Of a stretch of DNA of 32,373 nucleotides, positions 1-7,593 are shown one piece after another. The position numbers and the translations under genes were made by a program. The notes under the pieces are model-generated. The model made no database searches. It had not been told where the DNA came from and was given only the letters and a program-made list of their open reading frames with translations. Source of the stretch: Candidatus Methanofastidiosum methylothiophilum (GTDB taxonomy: Archaea; Methanobacteriota_B; Thermococci; Methanofastidiosales; Methanofastidiosaceae); contig LNJC01000019.1 in the NCBI GenBank assembly GCA_001587575.1, positions 1 to 32,373 of the forward strand. Reading direction: 5' to 3'. Position 1 is the first letter of the stretch. Each line of letters opens with the position of its first letter.

Positions 1-1
1 T

Positions 2-547
2 CCAAGCAGGGTAGTAATAGTAGACGGTACAGGAATAAAGACGACAAATAGAGGTGACTGGCGCTCAGTGTTCTACGAAAGAAGGAAAAACTGGCTCAAA
101 GTGAACATTGCCATAGATGAAAATACCGGTGAGCTATTAGGTATTGACATTGCCCCTGGTCCACAGCACGACAGCAAATCTTTTGAGAAGATAGTTCAAG
201 ATGTTCCAATGTCAGTATTGAAAGGTGACGGAGCATTCGACAAGAAAGGCATATTCAATTACTGCTATAGGAACAAAATCACTCCCGCGATTAAAGTTAG
301 AAAGAGTTCGATACCTCGTAGCAGGAGTTCGCCCCTAAGGAAAAAGTGTGTGCAAGAGTTAATGGGTCTTGGTGAGGAAGCTTGGAAAGAAAAATACGAT
401 TATGGTAAAAGATGGCTAGTCGAAAGCTATTTCTCAGCTGTCAAGCGTTCCTACGGAGAGTCAGTCAAATCAAGAAGAAGCGACATGATGGTAAAGGAGG
501 CAATGATTAAGTTTTTGCTTTATGCAACAGTTAGACAAATTGCATAA
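2..547 (+). CDS. IS4/IS5-family DDE transposase, N-terminally truncated by the window edge
   Basis: The reading frame is open to the left edge, so the GTG at 68 is internal and the true start lies outside. All three catalytic residues are visible: the first Asp in the VDGTG motif at nt 23-25, the second Asp in KGDGAFD (nt 227-229), and the Glu in the C-terminal motif near nt 422. That last motif fits the Y-(2)-R-(3)-E-(6)-K signature of IS4/IS5 transposases exactly (Y-GK-R-WLV-E-SYFSAV-K). The catalytic C-terminal half is uninterrupted, so this copy may be active if its N-terminus is intact. The stop lies 34 nt before the terminal repeat. The exact IS subgroup cannot be assigned by reading. 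Confidence 0.85.
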   Translation, partial: PSRVVIVDGTGIKTTNRGDWRSVFYERRKNWLKVNIAIDENTGELLGIDIAPGPQHDSKSFEKIVQDVPMSVLKGDGAFDKKGIFNYCYRNKITPAIKVRKSSIPRSRSSPLRKKCVQELMGLGEEAWKEKYDYGKRWLVESYFSAVKRSYGESVKSRRSDMMVKEAMIKFLLYATVRQIA

Positions 548-581
548 AGCACTGCTTCTGGAAAAGGATACATAGTTTTAT

Positions 582-621
582 AGGCATAGTTGCTAGAAGC
601 GCTGAATTATGCAACCATGCA
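582..621. repeat. Insertion-sequence terminal repeat, right end, with internal dyad
   Basis: This 40-bp sequence is the reverse complement of 32330-32369 without a mismatch. It also contains an imperfect internal dyad: GCATAGTTGC at 585-594 can pair with GCAACCATGC at 611-620 (9 of 10 positions), and AGCGCT sits near the centre. In single-stranded form it would fold into a hairpin. It marks the outer end of the element downstream of the transposase. Confidence 0.8.
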
Positions 622-653
622 CTTTAATAAGTATATATTTGATTTAAGTTATT

Positions 654-663
654 CTTAAATATA
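654..663 (+). promoter_or_regulatory. Putative TATA box of the transglutaminase-like gene pair
   Basis: CTTAAATATA lies about 25 nt upstream of the ATG at 684, the distance expected between an archaeal TATA box and the transcription start. No Shine-Dalgarno sequence precedes the ATG, so the transcript is probably leaderless. The box lies about 35 nt outside the IS terminus. Confidence 0.45.
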
Positions 664-683
664 GACTTCGTCTTAATAAAATC

Positions 684-1463
684 ATGGACAATAGGCTTCT
701 AGTTGTTTTATTTTTTATAGTGGGTATTTTATTCTTTTCATTTATGTTTATTAGTGAAACTCAAAAATTAAATAGTCAATTAGAATCAAATTACGAACTA
801 GAAGCAAAAATAATTGAATCTTATTCAAATCTCCAAGATACTAATTCTACCTTAATAGAAAAAATAATGGGGCTTGAAGAAAAAATTCAAGATAAAACTA
901 GACTATCAGAAGAGGAAAAATCACTTAATTATTTACAGAATGAATTAAATCAAGAAATATATTCTTACAAAGTATATGAATCAAAAGATCCTCGAGATTT
1001 CGTTGATGCCAATGATTCATTAGTCTTAGAAACCTTGAATCAAATTATTACCCCCAATATGAGCAAGGCAGAGAAAGTAAGAGAGATATTCAAGTATACA
1101 AGGGACGAAATTAAGAGAGATGACAAACTTATACGAAATGGTAGAATTGACTACTGGAACTATCCAAAAAACATCATTCAGAGTAAAAAAGGAGAGTATG
1201 AAGATAAAATAATTCTACTAATATCGATGCTTAGATCTGCAGGATTTAGTGAAAATGAAGTTGAAGTAGTTGGGGCAAAAATCAATTTGCCAAATTCTAC
1301 TTCTTCAGATATTTGGGTAGAATTGAAACTGAACGGAAATATATATTTACTTTTACCTAGAGAAAATAACAATTTTGATTCTTTTAATAAAAATGATATT
1401 TACACGATTTACAGTGTTCAAGAATTATACAGATTTAATGATAAAAAATTGACGAGGTCATAA
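684..1463 (+). CDS. Membrane-anchored transglutaminase-like protein lacking the catalytic triad
   Basis: Residues 5-23 form one hydrophobic membrane anchor, followed by a charged, coiled-coil-like stretch (about 25-95) and a transglutaminase-like domain (about 115-230). That domain aligns by eye over its length with the next gene: RDEIK, YWNYP against YWQFP, GEYED against GDCED, IWVEL against AWVEL. The catalytic positions are replaced: Cys to Tyr172, His to Asp209, Asp to Leu224. The whole 259-residue protein contains no cysteine and no histidine. It is therefore predicted to be a non-catalytic paralog, perhaps a partner, scaffold or substrate-binding subunit of its neighbour. The domain should lie outside the membrane if the anchor is N-in. 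The gene is intact, with one nucleotide between its stop and the next start. The biological role is unknown. Confidence 0.8.
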   Translation: MDNRLLVVLFFIVGILFFSFMFISETQKLNSQLESNYELEAKIIESYSNLQDTNSTLIEKIMGLEEKIQDKTRLSEEEKSLNYLQNELNQEIYSYKVYESKDPRDFVDANDSLVLETLNQIITPNMSKAEKVREIFKYTRDEIKRDDKLIRNGRIDYWNYPKNIIQSKKGEYEDKIILLISMLRSAGFSENEVEVVGAKINLPNSTSSDIWVELKLNGNIYLLLPRENNNFDSFNKNDIYTIYSVQELYRFNDKKLTRS

Positions 1464-1464
1464 A

Positions 1465-2226
1465 TTGAATAATAAAGAATTTAAGATTGTAATAATCTTG
1501 TTAATGGTTATGACGTCAATACTATTCTCAGGGTATTTACTTAGATATTACCAGTACAACCAAAGTCTTGAAAAAGAAAAGAATATAGAGGATATGCTAA
1601 TACTTTATGATAAAGAAAATGCCATTCTTCAAGATAGAATAAAGTCAATAGATGAGGATATGATACTTGAAGATGTAAATATAAAAGATCTTCAAATAAA
1701 TATATTACAGAGAACAGATAATGTTAATCTTCTAAGAAATCAGATAACAGTTTATGAAAAATTAAAGAATTATGACATGACTGTTTTCATAACACCGGAC
1801 AATGAAAAAATTAGATCTTTTGCTAATCAAATCGATACAGAAAATCCAGTTACAATATATAAGTTCGTTCGTGATGAAATTAAATATGTCGAAGATTATC
1901 TAACTTTTGATTACAGATTTGAATATTGGCAGTTTCCTGAAGAAACCTTAAAATTAAGAACTGGAGACTGTGAAGATCAGGCCATTTTATTATGCACACT
2001 ATTAAGGGCTAAAGGGTACAGCCCTGAAGATGTAAAAGTAGTATTTGGACTAACATCCTCAAATACCGGACATGCATGGGTAGAGCTTTTTTATGAAGGG
2101 GGTTGGGTTGTTTTTGATCCAACAAGTAGTGCAAATGAGTATATTGAAAAGACTAGGTATTATTCCTTAATCAATGCAAATTATAAAGGCTCGTTTAATG
2201 ATGTAAACTATGAATTTATCCAATAA
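1465..2226 (+). CDS. Membrane-anchored transglutaminase-like cysteine protein with intact triad
   Basis: Residues 6-26 form a single membrane anchor, followed by a predicted coiled coil (about 30-100) and a transglutaminase-like domain. The papain-like triad is present: Cys169 in GDCEDQA, His203 in GHAWVEL and Asp218 in VFDPTSS. Such archaeal domains may be peptidases or act on amide bonds; no substrate can be read from the sequence. The start is TTG at 1465, supported by GAGGT at 1454-1458 with a 6-nt spacer, and the gene follows its catalytically dead paralog by one nucleotide, so the two are probably cotranscribed. Its stop abuts the convergent acdB stop with no gap. Confidence 0.85.
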   Translation: MNNKEFKIVIILLMVMTSILFSGYLLRYYQYNQSLEKEKNIEDMLILYDKENAILQDRIKSIDEDMILEDVNIKDLQINILQRTDNVNLLRNQITVYEKLKNYDMTVFITPDNEKIRSFANQIDTENPVTIYKFVRDEIKYVEDYLTFDYRFEYWQFPEETLKLRTGDCEDQAILLCTLLRAKGYSPEDVKVVFGLTSSNTGHAWVELFYEGGWVVFDPTSSANEYIEKTRYYSLINANYKGSFNDVNYEFIQ

Positions 2227-2931
2227 CTAATCTATTACAATTAATGCATCTACTGCTACTGCACCCTTTTCACTGACAAATACGGGATTTAAATCGAGTT
2301 CTTTAACTTCGGGAAAATCAGATACAAATTTTGATACTTTGAGCATAATATCTACAATTGCACCTATATCAGATGGTTTTTCACCTCTGACTCCACAAAG
2401 CATTTGATGCGATCTTATTTCGGAGACCATTTCATAGGCGTCTTCTTTTTCTATAGGAATTATTCTAAATGAAACATCTTTTAGTACCTCAACGAAGATA
2501 CCACCAAGACCAAACATTAATACATGCCCAAATTGATTATCTTTAGAAACTCCTATGATAACTTCTCTTTGTTTTGGCATCATATGTTGGACTATTACAC
2601 CTCGTATGTCTGCTTTAGGATTAAACTTCTTTGAATTTTGGATTACTTTTCTATAACCTTCAAGAATATCTTCCGCCTTTGATAAATTCAGAATAACGGC
2701 ACCGGCATCAGTTTTGTGCATAATGTCAGGTGATGCAATTTTAAGTACCACTGGATATTCAACCTTTCTTGCTATTTTAAGTACTTCTTCTTCAGAAGAT
2801 GCAATTCCTTCTTTTGGAACATTTATTCCGTAGGCTTTCATAATTTCCTTAGCTTCATGTTCCATTAAAGAAGTTCTGCCTTCAGATCTTACAAACTCCA
2901 ATATTCTCTTTACGCTCTCTATGGATATCAC
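2227..2931 (-). CDS. acdB: ADP-forming acyl/acetate-CoA ligase, beta subunit (ATP-grasp)
   Basis: This is the small ATP-grasp subunit of the archaeal ADP-forming acetyl-CoA synthetase, which converts acyl-CoA, ADP and phosphate to acid, CoA and ATP. Its 234 residues match the usual length of the separate beta subunit. The N-terminal EGRTSLMEHEAKEIM motif and the PDIMHKTDAGAV motif are clear; His72 in the latter corresponds to the beta-subunit histidine that takes part in phosphoryl transfer in this family. The gene lies downstream of acdA and overlaps it by 50 nt in another frame. The nominal GTG start lies within a GGTGAT Shine-Dalgarno-like element, so initiation three codons later at ATA is possible; there is no ATG before the conserved region. 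Confidence 0.92.
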   Translation of the reverse strand: MISIESVKRILEFVRSEGRTSLMEHEAKEIMKAYGINVPKEGIASSEEEVLKIARKVEYPVVLKIASPDIMHKTDAGAVILNLSKAEDILEGYRKVIQNSKKFNPKADIRGVIVQHMMPKQREVIIGVSKDNQFGHVLMFGLGGIFVEVLKDVSFRIIPIEKEDAYEMVSEIRSHQMLCGVRGEKPSDIGAIVDIMLKVSKFVSDFPEVKELDLNPVFVSEKGAVAVDALIVID

Positions 2932-4291
2932 CCCTGACTATTGCATGATTAATTAAAGCATATGCCGCTCTTGCTGCCCTCTCTGGAGAAGGATAAATCG
3001 CCAAGCCTCCTTTTTCTAATTTCCTAAGACATGGGGTAATTATTTCTCCACCTGCACCTAAGATAAGAATAGGTTTATTCGAATTCCTTTTAATATCTAA
3101 AATTAAATCGGCAGAATCTAAAGAGAGTGTTGGAACTTGAAGCAACAAAATAACTATGATTAAACCTACATCCTGATCCTCTAGAAGAGCTTTAAGTCCA
3201 ATTTCATAACGTTCTTTATCTGCATCCCCTACTAGGTCCATTGGATTAGAAACAACAACTCTTTCAGGAAATTGTTCCTTTAGTTTATTTACTGTATATT
3301 CGCTTAAATTAGCAAGGCGTAAACCATTCATCTCTAACGCATCTGCTGTCATTACACCTAAGCCACCAGCATTTGTTAAAATAGCAACTCCATCACTTGT
3401 TGGATACACTTGCTTTTCTAGGGCTTTTGCCATGTCAAATAATTCTTCAAAATTATTTGCCCTTATTATGTGAGATTGTTTAAAAGCTGATTCATATATT
3501 TTATCTTCACCTGCAAGACTTCCGGTATGGCTTGAAGCAGCTTTTGCCCCTGATTTAGTTTTGCCAGATTTCAATGCGAGAATAGGCACTCGTTTAGTGG
3601 CCTTTTTAGCGGACTCCATAAATCTCCGGCCACGCCTTATACCTTCAATGTACAAACAGATGACCTTAGAGGTCTCATCATTGTATAAGTAGTCTATTAA
3701 ATCAGCTTCATTAACATCTATTTTGTTTCCGTAACTTACGACTTTGGATATCCCAATTCTTTCCTTACTTGTCCAATCTAATATAAGTCCTGCAAATGCC
3801 CCACTTTGGGATAAAAATGAGATATTGCCTTTTTGAGGATAAGAGACCTTATCTTTTGATAAAAATATTGTATTGACACCAGAGAAGTTATCGTAAATTC
3901 CTATACAGTTGGGCCCTATTATTCTTATCCCATATTTCTTGGATATTTCTACTAACTTATCTTCTCTTTCTTTCTCTCCAATTTCTGAAAATCCTCCAGA
4001 AACTATTACTACCCCTTTAACACCTTTTTTCCCACATTCTTCTAAAATATCTGCCACATAAGGTGCTGCAATGGCTACAACTGCCATATCGACATGATTT
4101 GGAACGTCAAGAATACTTTTGTAACTAGATTTACCAAATATAAGTTTCTTTTTGATGTTGATAGGATATAATTCTCCTGGAAAATCTTCAGTCAGATTTT
4201 TCATTATTTCGTAGCCAACACTTCCAACATTATCTGAAGCACCTATGACTGCAATAGAAGAAGGGTTAAAAAAGAAATCTAAGTCTGTCAT
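2882..4291 (-). CDS. acdA: ADP-forming acyl/acetate-CoA ligase, alpha subunit (CoA-binding)
   Basis: This is the large subunit of the archaeal ADP-forming acyl-CoA ligase, with 469 residues as is usual for the split form. It has an N-terminal CoA-binding domain (SSIAVIGASDNVGSVGYE), succinyl-CoA-ligase-like domains, and SSHTGSLAG with the phosphorylated histidine at His255. With AcdB it would make ATP from acetyl-CoA or other acyl-CoAs, in the cytoplasm. The ATG at 4291 has a TATA-like TTTAAATA (4320-4327) about 30 nt upstream, so acdAB probably has its own promoter separate from gatDE. The acyl group used cannot be told from sequence. Confidence 0.93.
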   Translation of the reverse strand: MTDLDFFFNPSSIAVIGASDNVGSVGYEIMKNLTEDFPGELYPINIKKKLIFGKSSYKSILDVPNHVDMAVVAIAAPYVADILEECGKKGVKGVVIVSGGFSEIGEKEREDKLVEISKKYGIRIIGPNCIGIYDNFSGVNTIFLSKDKVSYPQKGNISFLSQSGAFAGLILDWTSKERIGISKVVSYGNKIDVNEADLIDYLYNDETSKVICLYIEGIRRGRRFMESAKKATKRVPILALKSGKTKSGAKAASSHTGSLAGEDKIYESAFKQSHIIRANNFEELFDMAKALEKQVYPTSDGVAILTNAGGLGVMTADALEMNGLRLANLSEYTVNKLKEQFPERVVVSNPMDLVGDADKERYEIGLKALLEDQDVGLIIVILLLQVPTLSLDSADLILDIKRNSNKPILILGAGGEIITPCLRKLEKGGLAIYPSPERAARAAYALINHAIVRGDIHRERKENIGVCKI

Positions 4292-4319
4292 ACTTTCACA
4301 TACTATTATGGAATCAGAT

Positions 4320-4327
4320 TATTTAAA
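4320..4327 (-). promoter_or_regulatory. Putative TATA box of acdAB
   Basis: Read on the minus strand this is ATTTAAAT, centred about 32 nt upstream of the acdA ATG. It lies in the 66-nt gap after the gatE stop, where no other promoter-like AT block is better placed. Confidence 0.4.
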
Positions 4328-4357
4328 TATATTATGTAAGAAAAAGAGAAAATCAGA

Positions 4358-6229
4358 TTAAGAAGATTTTAGTATTTCATCGATTTTTTCTTTTAAAATT
4401 TTATTAATTAAACTTCCATCAACTTTTCCTCTAAACTCTTTCATGCAAAGGCCCATCAAGGGAGAAATTGCACGGTCGCCCTTTTCTAATATAAAATCTT
4501 TCTTCTCAAGTATTATCTTTTCTATTGCAAATTCGACATCGGCTGAATTATTATCAGACGAGAAGTCTGAAAGAACTATTTCTATGTCCTCTCCTTTCGA
4601 CACTCGCTTCAATACTTCCTCTATCCCTTCTTTTGCAATTATTCCTTTAGATACCTTTTCAAAAAGAAGGTATAAAGTTTGATCATCGGTAACATATCCT
4701 TCTTCTCTTTCTAAGTTTTTAGATAGATCTAGAGCTTTTATAAAAATAGTAGATTTTATGTCGAGAGAAGAAATAACTTTTTCAAAAAGTTCGGGGCTCT
4801 CGTACACTATTCTTTCTGCTTCGTCTTTCTTTAGGCCATATTTATCGATAAATTTATTTACCTTTTCATCGAAAGTCTCGGGAAGATTTTCTTTAATATT
4901 CCTTATTAGTTCTGAGTCGATGGTAAATGGGGGGATATCTGTTTCTGGATACATTCTAGCTCTTCCGGGAAGTGGCCTAGAATATTTGGAATTCCCATCT
5001 TCTAAAGCATCTCTTGTTTCATTTGGAACCTCTAAGAAGGCTTTTTTACACCTCTCAAATACCTCTTCTAAAGCCTTCTTGCATATGTCCTCTTTTCCAG
5101 CTACAATAACAAATGAATCCAGTTCAGCAATCTTTAGCTTAGCTCTTACCTTATTGACTTCATCACTAGTTATCCCATAATTTGGGAGTTCATCTATGTG
5201 AAATAATCCTGAAAGACCATATGTTTTCACATGATCTGCTAATTCAGTTCCAAACCTCCTTCCCTTTTGGATATCTTTACCAAGTATGCCCTTGAAGTTC
5301 TTTAACTTAGTTGCATAAACTCCGCCGTTCTTTTTTATTGAACTGGCAATAATCTTAGAGGAAGTGTTATTAAAAATATCAGTGACTTCAATGATTTTAA
5401 ATTCAAGATCTTTTTCTGACCCTCTTTTATTTAATTCCTTTTTTATTTCGACAAGAGCAATCTGTCGTTCGACTTCTCTTTCTACCCATAGAGGTATCAT
5501 GTCTAGCTTCTGAACTCCTTTCAGTTCAACTCTGCCACCTTCTCTAATTGAAACGTTAAGGTCTTGTCTTATAGTTCCAAGTCCTCGCTTTACCTTTCCA
5601 GTTGCCCTTAATATTTGTCCTAATATGTATGCAGCTTCTTTTGCCTGCTCAGGATTTGAAATATCGGGGCCTGTAGCAATCTCAACTAAAGGAATGCCCA
5701 ATCTATCAAGCCTAAAAGTTTTAGTAGTGTCATCTTGGCTAATCAGTCTAGCCGCATCTTCTTCAAGACATACTGTAAGTATTGAAACTGGGCCCTGTTT
5801 TGTTTCAATATATCCATCTGTTGATATAAGCATAGTTCTCTGAAAAGCAGATGTGTTTGAACCGTCAAGAACAGTTTTTCTCATTACCTGGATTTCTTCA
5901 ATTATATTGGAATTTAGAAGTAATGAAACCTCAACACCTATAATTTTAGCTTCTTCAGAAACTAAATGTGGGGGCTCCTCATCAAGCTCCACAAGGCAGT
6001 TAGTGTCATAATATTGGTATATATACGTTTTGCCCCTCATATATTCCTTTAATGCGGCTACATCCACTTCACCTATTTCTGATGGAGTGGGTCTAAGCCG
6101 TCGCTCTATCGTATCTAATGGATCATCAGTCCTCAGAATAGTTGGGCAGTCACAGAATAGTTTTCTTTTTGTGTTTAGCTGCTGATGAATTTCTAATCCT
6201 ACTTTAAGGCCAAGTTCTTTATAATCCAT
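4358..6229 (-). CDS. gatE: Glutamyl-tRNA(Gln) amidotransferase subunit E
   Basis: GatE is the tRNA-binding kinase/amidotransferase subunit of the archaeal GatDE complex, which converts Glu-tRNA(Gln) to Gln-tRNA(Gln). The protein has the GatB/E start (KVGLEIHQQLNTKRKLFCDCP), the EEPPHLVSEEA and LNVSIREGGRVELKGVQ motifs, a GAD-type insert in the middle and a YqeY-like helical tail, giving 623 residues. I place the start at ATG 6229 because GGTGAT of the Shine-Dalgarno sequence (6234-6239) stands 4 nt upstream; the in-frame GTG at 6238 lies inside that sequence. The gene overlaps the end of gatD by 11 nt, consistent with translational coupling. Confidence 0.95.
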   Translation of the reverse strand: MDYKELGLKVGLEIHQQLNTKRKLFCDCPTILRTDDPLDTIERRLRPTPSEIGEVDVAALKEYMRGKTYIYQYYDTNCLVELDEEPPHLVSEEAKIIGVEVSLLLNSNIIEEIQVMRKTVLDGSNTSAFQRTMLISTDGYIETKQGPVSILTVCLEEDAARLISQDDTTKTFRLDRLGIPLVEIATGPDISNPEQAKEAAYILGQILRATGKVKRGLGTIRQDLNVSIREGGRVELKGVQKLDMIPLWVEREVERQIALVEIKKELNKRGSEKDLEFKIIEVTDIFNNTSSKIIASSIKKNGGVYATKLKNFKGILGKDIQKGRRFGTELADHVKTYGLSGLFHIDELPNYGITSDEVNKVRAKLKIAELDSFVIVAGKEDICKKALEEVFERCKKAFLEVPNETRDALEDGNSKYSRPLPGRARMYPETDIPPFTIDSELIRNIKENLPETFDEKVNKFIDKYGLKKDEAERIVYESPELFEKVISSLDIKSTIFIKALDLSKNLEREEGYVTDDQTLYLLFEKVSKGIIAKEGIEEVLKRVSKGEDIEIVLSDFSSDNNSADVEFAIEKIILEKKDFILEKGDRAISPLMGLCMKEFRGKVDGSLINKILKEKIDEILKSS

Positions 6230-7508
6230 TTTTATCACCTTTTATCCGATAGTTTATTTCTCCAGACATGTTGTCAAGCATGTTTCTCTTGACCTCAAAG
6301 TATTCATTTGTATGGCCCAAAATCCAAGATAATTTAAGATATGCTGTTTCAGGCAACATATCTTCTGCATAAATTACTCCCATTTCTTCCATTATTCTAC
6401 CGTTGGAATAAACAAAGGGATCAACTCTGCCAAAGAGACACTGAGTTGCAAAGACAATTATTATGTCTTGTTCTCTCGCCCTTTTAATTGAATCTACCCA
6501 AGAAAATTTTTCATTTATTGTGTCTGTTGGAACGTGGCCTAGAGCTGATGCCTCGATTACCAAACCTTTGTAGCCTTTATCTATATAGTAATCAAGTATC
6601 TCAGGATTAAAGTTGGGATATGCTTTAATAATTGCAGTTCTCTCTTCCATTTCAATATCAGGATATACTTCATTATCATCATTTCTTTTCCTGTAATCTG
6701 AGAATCTCTCTATTTTACCATTCATGAATACTTTCGCTAAAGTTGATGTGTTGATTGGTCTAAATGTATCCCTCCTTGTTGAGTGCATCTTTCTTACTTT
6801 AGTTCCTCTAAGAACATTGCAATAAGTGTCGCTCATTTCTCCGTGCATTACAATTACAGATTCTCCTATGTCAGAATGCCCAGCAACATATGAAGCGCAG
6901 ATAAGATTCATAGAACCATCAAAACTTCCTCTATCAGGACTTCTTTGAGCGCCTACAAGGCATACGGGTTTTGAAAGATTTTGAAGCATGAAAGATAGTG
7001 CTGCCGAAGTATAGTGGAGCGTGTCAGTTCCATGAGTTATTATTACCCCTTTAGAACCAGAGTTTAATTCTTTTGCTGATTCTTTGGCCAATATTTTATA
7101 ACATTCAAAAGTCATTGATTCAGAAGCTATTTGAAACGGAGAGGAAATATTTCTAAATGTAGCTATGTCGGATAATTCTGGTGCCATAAAGAATATTTCT
7201 TCAGGCTTCATTAACCATCTGACACCTCCTGTTTCATAATCTACTCTAGAGGCTATTGTTCCCCCAGTAGATATTAAAGATATTTCAGGAAGATCTTTTC
7301 TCTTTTCAAATTTTACTTCAGAAAATATTTTTGGCTTTTGTTTTTTTTCCATATTAATAATTTCAACTGAATCTTTCCTAAAACCTATATTATACCCGTT
7401 AGATAATTTAATAATAATAGAATCTTTTTTAGGAGAAGGTATAACTATTCCCTCGTAACTAGTGTTACCTTTCCTTAAAGTAACAATGTCTCCAACTTCT
7501 GGCTCCAT
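6219..7508 (-). CDS. gatD: Glutamyl-tRNA(Gln) amidotransferase subunit D (glutaminase)
   Basis: GatD is the asparaginase-like subunit that releases ammonia from glutamine for GatE. It has an N-terminal beta-barrel-like extension (1-60, with the GDIVTLRKGN start), then the L-asparaginase fold with its two threonine motifs: TGGTIAS at 81-87 and HGTDT at 159-163. The 429 residues match the archaeal family and distinguish it from free L-asparaginases, as does the gatE gene directly downstream. A TATA-like TATATA about 25 nt upstream of the ATG and the lack of an SD sequence suggest a leaderless transcript. Confidence 0.95.
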   Translation of the reverse strand: MEPEVGDIVTLRKGNTSYEGIVIPSPKKDSIIIKLSNGYNIGFRKDSVEIINMEKKQKPKIFSEVKFEKRKDLPEISLISTGGTIASRVDYETGGVRWLMKPEEIFFMAPELSDIATFRNISSPFQIASESMTFECYKILAKESAKELNSGSKGVIITHGTDTLHYTSAALSFMLQNLSKPVCLVGAQRSPDRGSFDGSMNLICASYVAGHSDIGESVIVMHGEMSDTYCNVLRGTKVRKMHSTRRDTFRPINTSTLAKVFMNGKIERFSDYRKRNDDNEVYPDIEMEERTAIIKAYPNFNPEILDYYIDKGYKGLVIEASALGHVPTDTINEKFSWVDSIKRAREQDIIIVFATQCLFGRVDPFVYSNGRIMEEMGVIYAEDMLPETAYLKLSWILGHTNEYFEVKRNMLDNMSGEINYRIKGDKNGL

Positions 7509-7529
7509 ACCAAAGAATTAGAATCTTAA

Positions 7530-7540
7530 TATATAAGTGT
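7530..7540 (-). promoter_or_regulatory. Putative TATA box of gatDE
   Basis: The minus strand reads TTATATATTA, centred about 26 nt before the gatD ATG at 7508. This spacing puts the transcription start at or next to the ATG. Confidence 0.5.
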
Positions 7541-7593
7541 TTTACATTTGAAAATCAAAATTTAAATAAAATATAAAAAAGAAAATATAAGGA

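Larger units (their letters stand above)
1..621 (+). mobile_element. Right-hand part of an IS4/IS5-type insertion sequence
   Basis: This stretch holds the 3' part of a DDE transposase gene followed by a 40-bp terminal sequence at 582-621. The same 40 bp recurs in inverse orientation at 32330-32369, on the right edge of the window, as expected of terminal inverted repeats. The match stops at once inside the element (581 and further in, against 32370-32373), which suggests opposite termini of same-orientation copies rather than two identical right ends. The left part of the element lies outside the window. No target-site duplication can be paired, because only one end of each copy is visible. 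Confidence 0.75.

Noticed and set aside
547-683. Possible small gene or RNA between transposase and the next gene
   Set aside because: The stretch is explained by the IS terminus and an AT-rich promoter; no ORF or RNA fold stands out.
4312-4360. Direct repeat AATCAGATTA at 4312-4321 and 4351-4360
   Set aside because: The repeat is only 10 bp, AT-rich and partly inside the gatE stop; likely chance.
4443-5180. Open frames on the plus strand inside gatE
   Set aside because: They lie opposite a strongly supported gene, lack SD sequences and show low-complexity Ser/Phe-rich translations typical of antisense frames.
6230-6238. GTG start for gatE at 6238
   Set aside because: The GTG is part of the SD sequence AGGTGAT for the ATG at 6229.
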